Shown: positions 1 to 7,331 of the stretch, piece after piece
Position numbering within the stretch: the first letter of the stretch is position 1
Layout: every line of letters begins with the position of its first letter
Assembly: GCA_002310155.1 (NCBI GenBank)
Contig: DBYF01000005.1
Span: forward strand, 6,483 to 18,638
DNA: 12,156 bases
Direction: 5' to 3'
Origin: Mageeibacillus sp. UBA1193
GTDB taxonomy: Bacteria > Bacillota > Clostridia > Saccharofermentanales > Saccharofermentanaceae
Made by a program: the position numbers and the translations under genes
The notes under the pieces: model-generated
The model's input: the letters and a program-made list of their open reading frames with translations, nothing else
What the model was told of the DNA's origin: nothing
The model's database searches: none

Positions 1-348
1 AGCCTGGATATCCCGGTAAGAACACTCGAGTGCTGCTCCGGTGACCTTGCTGACCTGAAGGTCAAGTCCTGTGACGTTGAGGCATGGTCTCCGCGTCAGA
101 AGAAGTATTTCGAGGTCGGTTCCTGCAGTAACCTCGGTGACGCGCAGGCAAGACGCCTCGGTATCCGTATCAGAAACAAGGAGAAGGGCAATTACCTCGC
201 TCATACACTGAACAACACTGTTGTTGCTCCGCCGCGTATGCTCATCGCGTTCCTGGAGAACAACCTGAATGCCGATGGTACAGTCAGCATTCCGGAGCCG
301 CTGCGTATGTACATGGGCGGTAAGGACAAGCTGGTACCGAAGAAGTAA
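1..348 (+). CDS. serS: Seryl-tRNA synthetase, C-terminal part (5' end outside window)
   Basis: The open frame runs in from the left edge and gives 115 residues ending at TAA. It is the C-terminal part of the class II catalytic core of seryl-tRNA synthetase, which charges tRNA-Ser with serine in the cytoplasm. The visible stretch contains the SerRS signature GSCSNLGDAQARR (class II motif 2/3 region), followed by HTLNNTVVAPPRMLIAFLEN, which carries the motif 3 arginine, and the usual ending IPEPLRMYMGG. The common form of motif 3 is HTLNGSG..VGR; the NNT..APPR version here is, from memory, one seen in a subset of clostridial enzymes. The next gene begins 14 bases after the stop with no terminator between, so the two may be cotranscribed. 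Identity is confident; the N-terminal tRNA-binding arm is not visible. Confidence 0.95.
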   Translation, partial: SLDIPVRTLECCSGDLADLKVKSCDVEAWSPRQKKYFEVGSCSNLGDAQARRLGIRIRNKEKGNYLAHTLNNTVVAPPRMLIAFLENNLNADGTVSIPEPLRMYMGGKDKLVPKK

Positions 349-362
349 CAGGAAAAGACATC

Positions 363-1382
363 ATGCGGAACAAGAAATTTATTATCGGTTTTCTTATTTT
401 CGATGCGGTGGCCGTTCTGGTCATCGTATTCGTGCTTTTAGTACATAACCCGTTTGCTGTAAAAGTAGCACCGGATACCAATCCGACGACCGCGACGACA
501 ACACAGCAGAACACCAATAACAAGGCTTCCGGCATCGAACAGCTCGAGTCCGGTAAGACGGAGCTCCTCCACGAAACACCTGCCCTTATGGGTATGAGAG
601 AAGAGTATACGCAGACGGATGACGGAAAGTACACCACAACTTACCGTTCGGAAGCGGATCTCGATCTGGATGGAGATGGAGAACTCGAGTCCATCAGCTT
701 CCAGCTGGATGATCACAGTGAATCCATCTATGTTCTCGTCAACGATGGCGGAAATCTTACGGACTATGTTATTCCGGGAACGGAGTACATGTACCGTGAA
801 CAGTACGGCACTAAGGCCTGCAAGGGCGGACTTCGCGGCTACACGGTCGATCTGAATAAGAATGATCAGTACCAGGAAGCTTTTGTCGAGCTGATGCGTG
901 ACACCTGGGATGAGTATAAGACGATCGTCGTAAGATACGACGGAACGAAGATCTATGCTTCCGTGGTTCCGGGCACGCTCTGCGCGCTTTCCAATGCAGG
1001 AACAGTACAGTTCTCGTTCTTTGATGAAGTTTATGGTCTGCATAAGCTCTACCGCACATACGATATCACTTCCGATACGGATTTCCTGAAACCGCAGACA
1101 GAGTACTTCTTTACGGATATGAATGTAGAGAAGACCTCCTATGTGTATAATCCGTCCTTTGATATCCAGTGCAAGAACTTAAACGGCGAAGACTGTGTTC
1201 TTACGACCAGTACACTGTTCTACTGGAGCAGATCCGATAATGAGACATATGTAGATGTGGTCACACTGGATAACCGCGTATACCGTCTGCCGATCACGAA
1301 AGAAGTGTTCGAGTACGAGAGCGGTCCGCAGGCAGCATTCAAGCTCGGTGACCGCGATGCTTCTGAGATCAAGGTAAGCTGA
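363..1382 (+). CDS. Membrane-anchored exported protein of unknown function
   Basis: This gene encodes 339 residues. ATG is preceded by an AGGAAAAG ribosome binding site. Residues 6-28 form one hydrophobic segment after MRNKK, so the protein is probably a signal-anchored membrane protein with its bulk outside the cell. Residues 38-56 are a Thr/Asn/Gln-rich linker. An acidic loop at residues 99-109 (DLDLDGDGELE) and a second one at 163-168 (DLNKND) resemble the calcium-binding-like loops of FG-GAP/VCBS-type repeats found in many clostridial exported proteins. The rest appears rich in beta strands. No catalytic motif was recognised. It lies between serS and coaW, 14 bases after serS and 60 bases before coaW. 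Its function is unknown; a ligand-sensing or surface-binding role is only a guess. That it is a real gene is supported by its length, its RBS and coherent codon use. Confidence 0.8.
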   Translation: MRNKKFIIGFLIFDAVAVLVIVFVLLVHNPFAVKVAPDTNPTTATTTQQNTNNKASGIEQLESGKTELLHETPALMGMREEYTQTDDGKYTTTYRSEADLDLDGDGELESISFQLDDHSESIYVLVNDGGNLTDYVIPGTEYMYREQYGTKACKGGLRGYTVDLNKNDQYQEAFVELMRDTWDEYKTIVVRYDGTKIYASVVPGTLCALSNAGTVQFSFFDEVYGLHKLYRTYDITSDTDFLKPQTEYFFTDMNVEKTSYVYNPSFDIQCKNLNGEDCVLTTSTLFYWSRSDNETYVDVVTLDNRVYRLPITKEVFEYESGPQAAFKLGDRDASEIKVS

Positions 1383-1442
1383 CGGGAAGAACTGCTCCCC
1401 GGACAATAGCCTGATCTTCGGATAGGAAAAAGGAGAAAGAAA

Positions 1443-2261
1443 ATGGGAATCATCGTTGGACTGGATGTCGGTGGAAGTACCACCAAAGTCGTCGGAATGG
1501 ACGGCGAAAAGATCATCGGAAATAAGATCGTCAAGGCAGACGATCCGGTCACCTCTGCGTTTGGTGCGCTCGGTAAGTTCATGGATTCCTATGACCTGAA
1601 GATCTCCGATATCGAACAGCTGAAGATCACCGGTGTCGGTGCGTCTTTCCCGAGTGGAAACCTTCTCGGTATTCCGACGGTACGTATTTCCGAATTCTTC
1701 GCGACAGGTCAGGGAGGACTCTTCCTTTCCGGACTTGAGCACGCGATCGTTGTCAGCATGGGCACAGGTACGGCTTTCGTTGAGGCGACACGCCAGGAAG
1801 TCCGCCATATCATCGGTTCCGGTGTCGGCGGCGGTGCGCTCGTCGGTCTTGCCAACTGCGCTCTGAATATGCGTGATTTCGATATGATCGCGGATCTGGC
1901 CGAAGATGGTAACCTGAATCATGTCGACCTGACGATCGGTGATATCTCTCATTCTGCAATCCCGGGCCTCACAATGGATACGACTGCTTCGAACTTCGGT
2001 AAGATGCAGGACGACGCGACGAAGTCGGATATCGCGTACGGCCTTTTCAATATGGTGTTCCAGTCGATCGGAACCATGGCTGTCCTGGCGGCAAGAAACG
2101 CGGGCATCAAGGACGTTGTCATCACCGGTCAGGCGACAAAAGCACCGATGTGCAGCACGATCTATAAGAAGTTCTCGGAACTCTATAACATCAACTTCGT
2201 CGTACCTCAGATGTCGGAGTTCGCCACTGCTATCGGCGCGGCGATCGCGACGAACGAGTGA
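1443..2261 (+). CDS. coaW: Type II pantothenate kinase
   Basis: This 272-residue cytoplasmic enzyme would phosphorylate pantothenate with ATP, the first step of coenzyme A synthesis. It has the ASKHA-fold layout of CoaW: phosphate-1 loop DVGGSTTK at residues 8-15, the ISEFFATGQG segment with the probable catalytic Glu84 (aligned from memory with Glu70 of the Staphylococcus aureus enzyme), the VSMGTGTAF phosphate-2 loop near 105-112, GSGVGGGALVGL at 125-136, and the C-terminal adenosine-region glycines (ITGQ, AIGAAIA). The length is close to the family norm of about 270. The ATG has an AAGGAGA site 5-10 bases upstream. The stop codon TGA overlaps the neighbourhood of the next start, which suggests coupling with the DUF1624 gene. 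Type II kinases are usually insensitive to CoA feedback, but this cannot be read from the sequence. A related BadF/BcrA-type ATPase is the only serious alternative. Confidence 0.9.
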   Translation: MGIIVGLDVGGSTTKVVGMDGEKIIGNKIVKADDPVTSAFGALGKFMDSYDLKISDIEQLKITGVGASFPSGNLLGIPTVRISEFFATGQGGLFLSGLEHAIVVSMGTGTAFVEATRQEVRHIIGSGVGGGALVGLANCALNMRDFDMIADLAEDGNLNHVDLTIGDISHSAIPGLTMDTTASNFGKMQDDATKSDIAYGLFNMVFQSIGTMAVLAARNAGIKDVVITGQATKAPMCSTIYKKFSELYNINFVVPQMSEFATAIGAAIATNE

Positions 2262-2269
2262 GGCGGCGC

Positions 2270-3082
2270 ATGGAAGGATCGGAAAAGACCGTTAAACTGA
2301 AGAGAAACCGTGCGTTTGAACTGGATCTGCTTCGCGGATTCGCGATCTTCATGATGGTCCTTCACCACTTTGCTTACGACATCCGTTTCATCTTCGATTA
2401 CAATGTTTTCTCATTTATCGGAGCAGATTGCGACTGGTTCTGGGGTTTCCTGCAGCCGTTTTTCGTATTCTTTTTCATCGGGATCTCCGGCATCTGCTGC
2501 CAGTTCTCGAGAAATAATTTCAAGCGTGCGCTGAAGCTGGGTCTTGTGGCTATTGCGTTCACCGCAGTCACGATCGCGGCGGACCATTTCTTCGACCTGG
2601 AGTGCGCAGTCTACTTTAATGTCCTGCATGTTCTGACTGTATCTACCTTCCTGTTCGCGGTATTCGATCACTTCGAGCAGAAGAAGACGGGCGGTAGAGA
2701 GAGCCGTGGCGGCGATATGATCCTCTTTTCGATCGTCATGATATTCATCTGGCTCCTGCAGGGTATCCGTTACTATCATGGGAAGATCAAGTGCGGATGG
2801 GTATCGATCCTGGGCATCGATCCGCATCCTGACTATGGATTGCCGATCGGCGATGAGATGGGTCTGATCCCGTGGGTCGGCGTCTTTTTCCTCGGCGTTC
2901 TGATCGGAAGATATGTCTATAAGAATAAAGAGACTCTTTTCCCGAATACGCCGGCACCCGTTAAGGCCGTTTCCCGTCCTTTTGAGTGGATCGGACGTAA
3001 TTCGCTGGTTGTCTATATCCTGCATCAGCCTGTCATTATGGGGATCTTATATCTTCTCCGGTACATGGGGGTGCTTAAATGA
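2270..3082 (+). CDS. DUF1624 / heparan-alpha-glucosaminide N-acetyltransferase-like membrane protein
   Basis: This 270-residue polytopic membrane protein appears to have about seven hydrophobic segments. It starts with ELDLLRGFAIFMMVLHHF (residues 17-34), the DUF1624/HGSNAT_cat signature with conserved His32/His33, and ends with GRNSLVVYILHQP (242-254), the closing motif shared by membrane acyltransferases. In this family acetyl groups are moved from cytoplasmic acetyl-CoA across the membrane to an amino sugar; the bacterial substrate is generally unknown. The start at ATG 2270 is chosen because GAGG at 2260-2263 lies six bases upstream. A GTG at 2258 overlapping the coaW stop would add four residues but lacks a well-placed site. 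The stop overlaps the next start as ATGA. Acetylation of a cell-envelope glycan is a plausible role but only an inference. Confidence 0.85.
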   Translation: MEGSEKTVKLKRNRAFELDLLRGFAIFMMVLHHFAYDIRFIFDYNVFSFIGADCDWFWGFLQPFFVFFFIGISGICCQFSRNNFKRALKLGLVAIAFTAVTIAADHFFDLECAVYFNVLHVLTVSTFLFAVFDHFEQKKTGGRESRGGDMILFSIVMIFIWLLQGIRYYHGKIKCGWVSILGIDPHPDYGLPIGDEMGLIPWVGVFFLGVLIGRYVYKNKETLFPNTPAPVKAVSRPFEWIGRNSLVVYILHQPVIMGILYLLRYMGVLK

Positions 3083-4245
3083 AATTGACGGACTTTAAGG
3101 CATGGCTGAAGAAGTCCTGGAAGCACTGGTTCTTCGGGATCGTGCTTCCTCTTTTGCTGGTCCTTTTCCTTTATATCCTGCAGGCGGTCCTCATGAGTTT
3201 CCCGAGCGTGGGAGAGAACTATGCCAAGACCGGGTTCGTGTTCTTCTCGTTCCTTCCGGCCAAGATCTCATCGCTCTTTCCGATCTCTCTTGCGGAGATC
3301 TTCGTTGTCACGCTCGTCCTGTCGATCCCGATCCTGATTGCATGGTTCGTTATCCGTATCCGCCGTGCGGTAAAAGCACAGCGCGGGAAGAAGTATTTCT
3401 TCAACGTCGGAAGAGCGGCAGCGTGGACGCTGTTCGGGATATATTTCCTTTTTATGCTCCTTCAGGGCATGAACTACACCCGTTATTCTCTCGATGAGAA
3501 GCTGGGTTTCGGAAGAAGACAGTACACGGTCGAAGAGCTCCAGGAGGTCTATGCCTGGGTCATTAACGGCCTCAATGAGACGAGACTTCAGTGCCCGGAA
3601 GATGAAAATGGCGTAGTGACGTATCCGGGCGGAAAGTACGCTTTCTTAAGTGATCTTCAGGACCTTTACGAGGATTCTGCAAAGAAGTTCCCGCAGATTA
3701 CGGGAAACTCCGCGCGCCCGAAGCCGGTAGCGCTTTCCCATTACTGGTCGTACACGTACATCGTGGGACTTTATTTCCCGTTCTTTGCGGAGCCGAATAT
3801 CAATGTCGACGTTCCTTTTGTCGAGATGGCGTATAACGCCTGTCACGAGATGTCGCATCTTCACGGATACGCCGTCGAGAACGACGCGAATCTGGCGGGA
3901 CTGATCATCGCGCTGTCAAGCGACTGCCCGTCGCTGCGCTACAGCGGATACTATGAGGCGGTCGGCCTGATCATCAAGGACCTTCTGATCGCGTATAACA
4001 ATGACCGCGACGGTCTCTCTGAATTCCTGTCGCATTATCCTGCCGTGGACGGCTATTTCCGGGATTTCAGAAACGGTACCGCATACTGGGAGACCATCGA
4101 TCCGCCGAAGATCGTGGAGGATGTCTCCAACGCTGCGAACGACACTTACCTCAAGGCCAATAAGCAGAAAGAGGGCGTGAAGAGCTATAACATGCCGACC
4201 TCCACCGTGGCCGACTATTACTTCCTCTATGTGAAAGGTGCGTGA
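3079..4245 (+). CDS. DUF3810 membrane protein with HExxH metallopeptidase-like motif
   Basis: This gene encodes 388 residues. Three hydrophobic segments (about 18-40, 71-93 and 112-131) are followed by a soluble domain of about 250 residues, a layout typical of DUF3810 proteins. The domain contains CHEMSH at residues 255-260, an HExxH zinc-binding motif, followed by HGYAVENDANL, where Glu267 is well placed as a third ligand, as in gluzincin-type peptidases. From the positive-inside rule, with RIRRAVKAQRGKK at 93-105 in the cytoplasm, the domain probably lies outside the membrane. The start overlaps the preceding stop as ATGA, so translation is likely coupled. The substrate is unknown. The genes on either side (DUF1624 acyltransferase-like protein, hemZ) do not identify a shared process. 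The family call is firm; peptidase activity is inferred from motifs only. Confidence 0.85.
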   Translation: MKLTDFKAWLKKSWKHWFFGIVLPLLLVLFLYILQAVLMSFPSVGENYAKTGFVFFSFLPAKISSLFPISLAEIFVVTLVLSIPILIAWFVIRIRRAVKAQRGKKYFFNVGRAAAWTLFGIYFLFMLLQGMNYTRYSLDEKLGFGRRQYTVEELQEVYAWVINGLNETRLQCPEDENGVVTYPGGKYAFLSDLQDLYEDSAKKFPQITGNSARPKPVALSHYWSYTYIVGLYFPFFAEPNINVDVPFVEMAYNACHEMSHLHGYAVENDANLAGLIIALSSDCPSLRYSGYYEAVGLIIKDLLIAYNNDRDGLSEFLSHYPAVDGYFRDFRNGTAYWETIDPPKIVEDVSNAANDTYLKANKQKEGVKSYNMPTSTVADYYFLYVKGA

Positions 4246-4250
4246 GTGCC

Positions 4251-5726
4251 ATGACCACGGAAGAATCATCCCCGCGCATCATTGTAAGACTTGAGGGACA
4301 TGAGTTTTACTATCCTGTCAGCGATATCCTCCGTCTCTTTACCGGGGAGATCCCGAAGGAGGAAGACGGCCGCGTCGTAAGCGGTGCCGGTTTTCTTTCT
4401 TCCTGTATTCCTTCTTCGGAAAAAGCACTCGTGCTCGTGAGTTCTGTCTCTGATGACTGGATCGAGACATATGTGGAGAAAGAATCCGGAGAGAAGGGCG
4501 TCTGGCTCTTCATGGATAAGAAGGACCTCGCACTTCCTCTGAACCGTGAAGTCAAGCGGCAGCTGTATTTCGTGCTTTCCAGGTTCTCCGGAAAAGAATT
4601 CCCGTGGGGATCTCTTACCGGGATCCGTCCGACACAGGTCGCCAGGGAACTTACATCCGAACAGGAGATGACGCATATCTACGATGTCCGTCCGGATAAG
4701 GCGCGCCTCGCTTTTCTGACGCAGAAGAGGGAAGATGCCGTACTGGATGGATCGTCTCCTGAATCACTGCATGTTTATATCGGGATCCCGTTCTGTCCCA
4801 GCCGCTGTTCTTACTGCTCCTTTATCTCGCAGGAAGCGCCGAGAAAGAGAGAGCTTCTGCCGTCGTACGTGGACGCGGTTCTGCGCGAACTGTATCAGGT
4901 CCTTCCGAAGATCAGTTCCCCGATCGAGACACTCTATATCGGCGGAGGAACGCCGACGGTACTGCCGGAAGTGCTTTTCGAGAAGTTTATCGATGGGGTA
5001 TTTTCGCATCCTGAATTAACGGGACTTAAGGAAGTATGTGTCGAGGCGGGACGCCCGGACACGATCACGGAAGCGAAACTCGCGGTGCTTCTTAAGCACG
5101 GTGTCAAAAGGATCTGCATCAACCCGCAGACGCTCTGTGACGCGACACTTACGAGAGTGGGAAGAAAGCACACAGCGCAGGACTTTATCGGTGCTTTTCA
5201 GATGGCGAAGAAGATGGGATTTTCCATCATTAATACGGACCTGATCGCGGGGCTTCCGGGAGAATCCTCGGAGGAGTTCTGCGACTCGCTAAGGAGGATC
5301 ATCGCGCTCTCGCCGGAGAATATCACGGTGCACTCGTTGTCGAAGAAGAGAAGATCTTCACTTCGAAGAGATGAGATCGTCAGCTCGGAAGACCCGGAGC
5401 TTCAGAAGATCGAGGAGATGCTGTCGTTCGCTTCGGAGACGCTGATCGATGCGGGATACTTCCCGTACTATATGTATAAGCAGAAGGATACCTTGGGCGG
5501 GCATGAGAATACCGGTTACTGCAGAGAAGGCACAGAGTGCATCTATAACGTCGCCATGATGAGTGATCAGCGCTCGGTACTGTCTTTTGGCGCCGGCGGT
5601 ATGAGTAAGCGTATCTTCCCGGGAAACCGCATCGAGAGATGTCCCTGCATCAAGGAGCCGAGCCAGTATATCCGGGATGTTGAACTGATGGCAGAAAAGA
5701 AGATCCGTTTCTTCTCCGAGCCATAA
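4251..5726 (+). CDS. hemZ: Coproporphyrinogen III oxidase-like radical SAM protein HemZ
   Basis: This gene encodes 491 residues in the HemZ branch of the HemN/HemW radical SAM superfamily. The N-terminal third carries LTGIRPTQVAREL, typical of HemZ. It is followed by the radical SAM core with GIPFCPSRCSYCSF, whose cysteines (182, 186, 189) form CxxxCxxC for the 4Fe-4S cluster, then YIGGGTPT near 230-236 and the C-terminal YYMYKQKDTLGGHENTGY segment seen in HemZ. HemZ is annotated as an oxygen-independent coproporphyrinogen dehydrogenase, but this activity is poorly proven for many relatives. No other haem gene is visible here. The gene follows DUF3810 with a near-overlap. GTG 4242 overlaps that stop and would add three residues; ATG 4251 is preferred because AAAGGTG at 4234-4240 is too close to 4242. 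No terminator is seen after the stop. Confidence 0.9.
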   Translation: MTTEESSPRIIVRLEGHEFYYPVSDILRLFTGEIPKEEDGRVVSGAGFLSSCIPSSEKALVLVSSVSDDWIETYVEKESGEKGVWLFMDKKDLALPLNREVKRQLYFVLSRFSGKEFPWGSLTGIRPTQVARELTSEQEMTHIYDVRPDKARLAFLTQKREDAVLDGSSPESLHVYIGIPFCPSRCSYCSFISQEAPRKRELLPSYVDAVLRELYQVLPKISSPIETLYIGGGTPTVLPEVLFEKFIDGVFSHPELTGLKEVCVEAGRPDTITEAKLAVLLKHGVKRICINPQTLCDATLTRVGRKHTAQDFIGAFQMAKKMGFSIINTDLIAGLPGESSEEFCDSLRRIIALSPENITVHSLSKKRRSSLRRDEIVSSEDPELQKIEEMLSFASETLIDAGYFPYYMYKQKDTLGGHENTGYCREGTECIYNVAMMSDQRSVLSFGAGGMSKRIFPGNRIERCPCIKEPSQYIRDVELMAEKKIRFFSEP

Positions 5727-5741
5727 TCGTTCTCAAAGATG

Positions 5742-5750
5742 TGATAGAAT
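5742..5750 (+). promoter_or_regulatory. Extended -10 promoter element for the lipoprotein gene
   Basis: The sequence TGaTAGAAT matches an extended -10 box (TGnTAnAAT). It lies 39 bases before the chosen start at 5789. No convincing -35 hexamer is seen at 16-18 bases spacing, which an extended -10 can tolerate. It would make the metallopeptidase-like lipoprotein its own transcription unit after hemZ. Confidence 0.4.
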
Positions 5751-5788
5751 TAAAAATGGAAAAAGTAATTTACTTGAAGGAGGGGCTT

Positions 5789-6961
5789 ATGAATATTTCT
5801 ACGAATACGATGAAAAGAACCGCGTCGCTGATCCTGTCAGTGCTTTTCGCGGGGAGTATGCTTCTGAGTGCGTGCTCGTCGGCTAAGTCAAAAGAATCTT
5901 CCGAGACACCTGTATCGGAAACTGAAACAACCACAGAGAGTACAACCGAAGAGACTACAACCGAAGAGACTACAACCGAAGAGACTACGACGCAAGAAAC
6001 GGCCCCGACGATCTTTAAGGGAAATAATCCGGATCAATATAAAGAGATCACTCTGGACGGAGTCAAAGAGAACCGGTTTGTCTCTACAGATTACTGCTAT
6101 ATCGTATCCGAGAAGTACGTTATTTTCCTGGATAAGGATGTAAGTATTCCAGGCGATTTAACGGTGAATCTCGACGCGATCATCGATGAGATCGAAAGGC
6201 AGACGGGGCTTTCATCGATGCCGGATTTTTACGATTATTGCGGTGTGATTAATAACGCTATTTACTACGATGGTTATAATCCTTGGGAATTCTGGAATAT
6301 CGGAAAGAAGATACCGATCTTCCTGATGACGGACCGTAAAGCCGAGGGGTGGATCTCCTCTGCGAGTCCTGAAATGGCTTTGTTCGTATGTTATGAATTC
6401 TTCTCCGATGATGTCTGGAATTCTGTTCCCCAATATCGCGACAATCCGCAAATCCGGCTGAGCTGTACACCATATGACGTCATCGCCCATGAACTGACGC
6501 ATACGGTCACCTTAAGAAACCAGACGATGCCTGATATTTTCACGGAGGGCCCGGCGGATTATATGTCTGTCACTGTTGTTGAGGCACTTGCTGACAAATA
6601 TCCGTCGATCGCTGAAGCGAAGAATTTCATGTACAGTTATGACAGCAAGCTCCCGAAGCCTGTAACCGCAGAGAACGCGGAGGAGATCTTTATCGAAGAT
6701 TATCACACGCTGACTCCCATGGAACGCGGCCCGGAGTATACCTACGGCAAATATCTGTGCAGGTTCCTGTGTGAAACCTACGGTGAAGACTTCTATAAAC
6801 GGTACAATGACAAGTGCCAGTCGATGCGGCTCGATTACAACAGCCTCGAATACTCTGAAGAAGTAATGAAGCAGTATGCCCAGGCGTTTAAGGACGAATT
6901 CGGCGAAGATGTCTTTACCAGGTTCGGAGATTGGTGCGTGAAGAAGAATGTGCTTAAGTAA
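5789..6961 (+). CDS. Lipoprotein with Thr/Glu repeat linker and gluzincin-like HExxH domain
   Basis: This gene encodes 390 residues. ATG 5789 is chosen because a full GAAGGAGG site (5776-5783) sits five bases upstream and a proper signal peptide then begins at the start. An upstream in-frame GTG at 5741 lies inside the likely promoter. The N-terminus is a lipoprotein signal with lipobox LSAC, so Cys29 would be lipidated and the protein tethered to the outer face of the membrane. Residues about 40-71 are a Thr/Glu-rich linker built from TTEET repeats. The C-terminal domain has HELTH at 234-238 and EGPADY at 253-258. HExxH followed after 14 residues by EGxAxY is the pattern of M1-like and peptidase MA-like zinc peptidases, with Glu253 as the third ligand. 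It is therefore probably a surface zinc peptidase. The substrate is unknown. Its codon use is more AT-rich than the neighbours. Confidence 0.85.
   Translation: MNISTNTMKRTASLILSVLFAGSMLLSACSSAKSKESSETPVSETETTTESTTEETTTEETTTEETTTQETAPTIFKGNNPDQYKEITLDGVKENRFVSTDYCYIVSEKYVIFLDKDVSIPGDLTVNLDAIIDEIERQTGLSSMPDFYDYCGVINNAIYYDGYNPWEFWNIGKKIPIFLMTDRKAEGWISSASPEMALFVCYEFFSDDVWNSVPQYRDNPQIRLSCTPYDVIAHELTHTVTLRNQTMPDIFTEGPADYMSVTVVEALADKYPSIAEAKNFMYSYDSKLPKPVTAENAEEIFIEDYHTLTPMERGPEYTYGKYLCRFLCETYGEDFYKRYNDKCQSMRLDYNSLEYSEEVMKQYAQAFKDEFGEDVFTRFGDWCVKKNVLK
5941..6000 (+). repeat. 15-bp tandem repeat encoding TTEET
   Basis: Three identical copies of tacaaccgaagagac stand at 5941-5955, 5956-5970 and 5971-5985, followed by a degenerate fourth copy (tacgacgcaagaaac, 5986-6000). 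The unit is a multiple of three, so copy number can change without breaking the frame, and it only lengthens the linker between the lipid anchor and the peptidase-like domain. Confidence 0.9.
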
Positions 6962-7011
6962 GAATATCTGATTCTACCTGCACCCATGATCCGCCCCGGA
7001 GAAAGAATTAC

Positions 7012-7039
7012 TTGTTTTTATCTGAAAGCATGATATAAT
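7012..7039 (+). promoter_or_regulatory. Promoter of the tRNA-Pro gene
   Basis: TTGTTT (7012-7017) and TATAAT (7034-7039) are separated by 16 bases, and TG at 7031-7032 adds an extended -10. This is a strong sigma-A-type promoter. Transcription would begin around 7046, about 12 bases before the mature tRNA 5' end. Confidence 0.8.
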
Positions 7040-7057
7040 CATCAAGTGTTCTTTTTT

Positions 7058-7133
7058 CGAGGTGTAGCGCAGTTGGTAGCGTACGTGCTTTGGGAGCATG
7101 GGGTCGCAGGTTCGAACCCTGTCACCTCGACCA
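7058..7133 (+). tRNA. tRNA-Pro (anticodon UGG)
   Basis: The 76 bases fold into a complete cloverleaf. Acceptor arms CGAGGTG (7058-7064) and CACCTCG (7123-7129) pair fully, followed by discriminator A and an encoded CCA (7131-7133). The D region has AGCGCAGTTGGTAGCG. The anticodon stem CGTGC/GCATG encloses loop TTTGGGA with TGG at 7091-7093. The T arm contains GGTTCGAACCC. UGG would read proline codons, including CCG, CCA and CCU by wobble. It has its own promoter and terminator. Confidence 0.97.
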
Positions 7134-7138
7134 GAATG

Positions 7139-7179
7139 ACCGGTTTGAGAAGAGTAGATCTTGTTCAAGCCGGTTTTTT
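7139..7179 (+). terminator. Rho-independent terminator after tRNA-Pro
   Basis: ACCGGTTTGA (7139-7148) pairs with TCAAGCCGGT (7165-7174) with one G-T wobble, leaving a 16-base loop, and runs into a T tract at 7174-7179. It begins six bases after the encoded CCA, so the transcript is probably a single-tRNA unit. Confidence 0.85.
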
Positions 7180-7248
7180 GTGTCTTCTTATTGACGTATT
7201 CACTGAAAAAGCACGAAAAATCTGCTGATACTTCGCTACATGATGTTA

Positions 7249-7277
7249 TTGTGATTTATTCCTTTTTATTATAAAAT
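7249..7277 (+). promoter_or_regulatory. Probable promoter of the LppM-like lipoprotein gene
   Basis: TTGTGA (7249-7254) and TAAAAT (7272-7277) are 17 bases apart in an AT-rich stretch between the tRNA terminator and the lipoprotein start at 7332. An overlapping TATAAA at 7270-7275 is an alternative -10. The rest of 7180-7331 holds no gene or RNA element that I can recognise. Confidence 0.5.
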
Positions 7278-7331
7278 CATAATATATTTAGAAGTTAAAA
7301 CTGCGTTGTGCGCATTTTTATGGAGGTAAAC

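Noticed and set aside
1383..1442. Possible riboswitch or terminator before coaW
   Set aside because: The 60-base gap holds no stable stem with a T tract and no known aptamer pattern.
1179..1952. Minus-strand open frame across the 363-1382 gene end and coaW
   Set aside because: It crosses two well-supported plus-strand genes and has no recognisable domain.
5868..6143. Arg/Lys/Pro-rich frame over the Thr/Glu repeat
   Set aside because: It is a frame-shifted reading of the 15-bp repeat inside the lipoprotein gene.
6974..7228. Short peptides read across the tRNA gene on both strands
   Set aside because: These are the familiar spurious peptides made by translating a tRNA gene; the cloverleaf explains the sequence.
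7302..7320. Small hairpin TGCG/CGCA followed by five T just before the LppM-like gene
   Set aside because: A four-pair stem is too weak for a terminator or attenuator, and the T run leads straight into the RBS.
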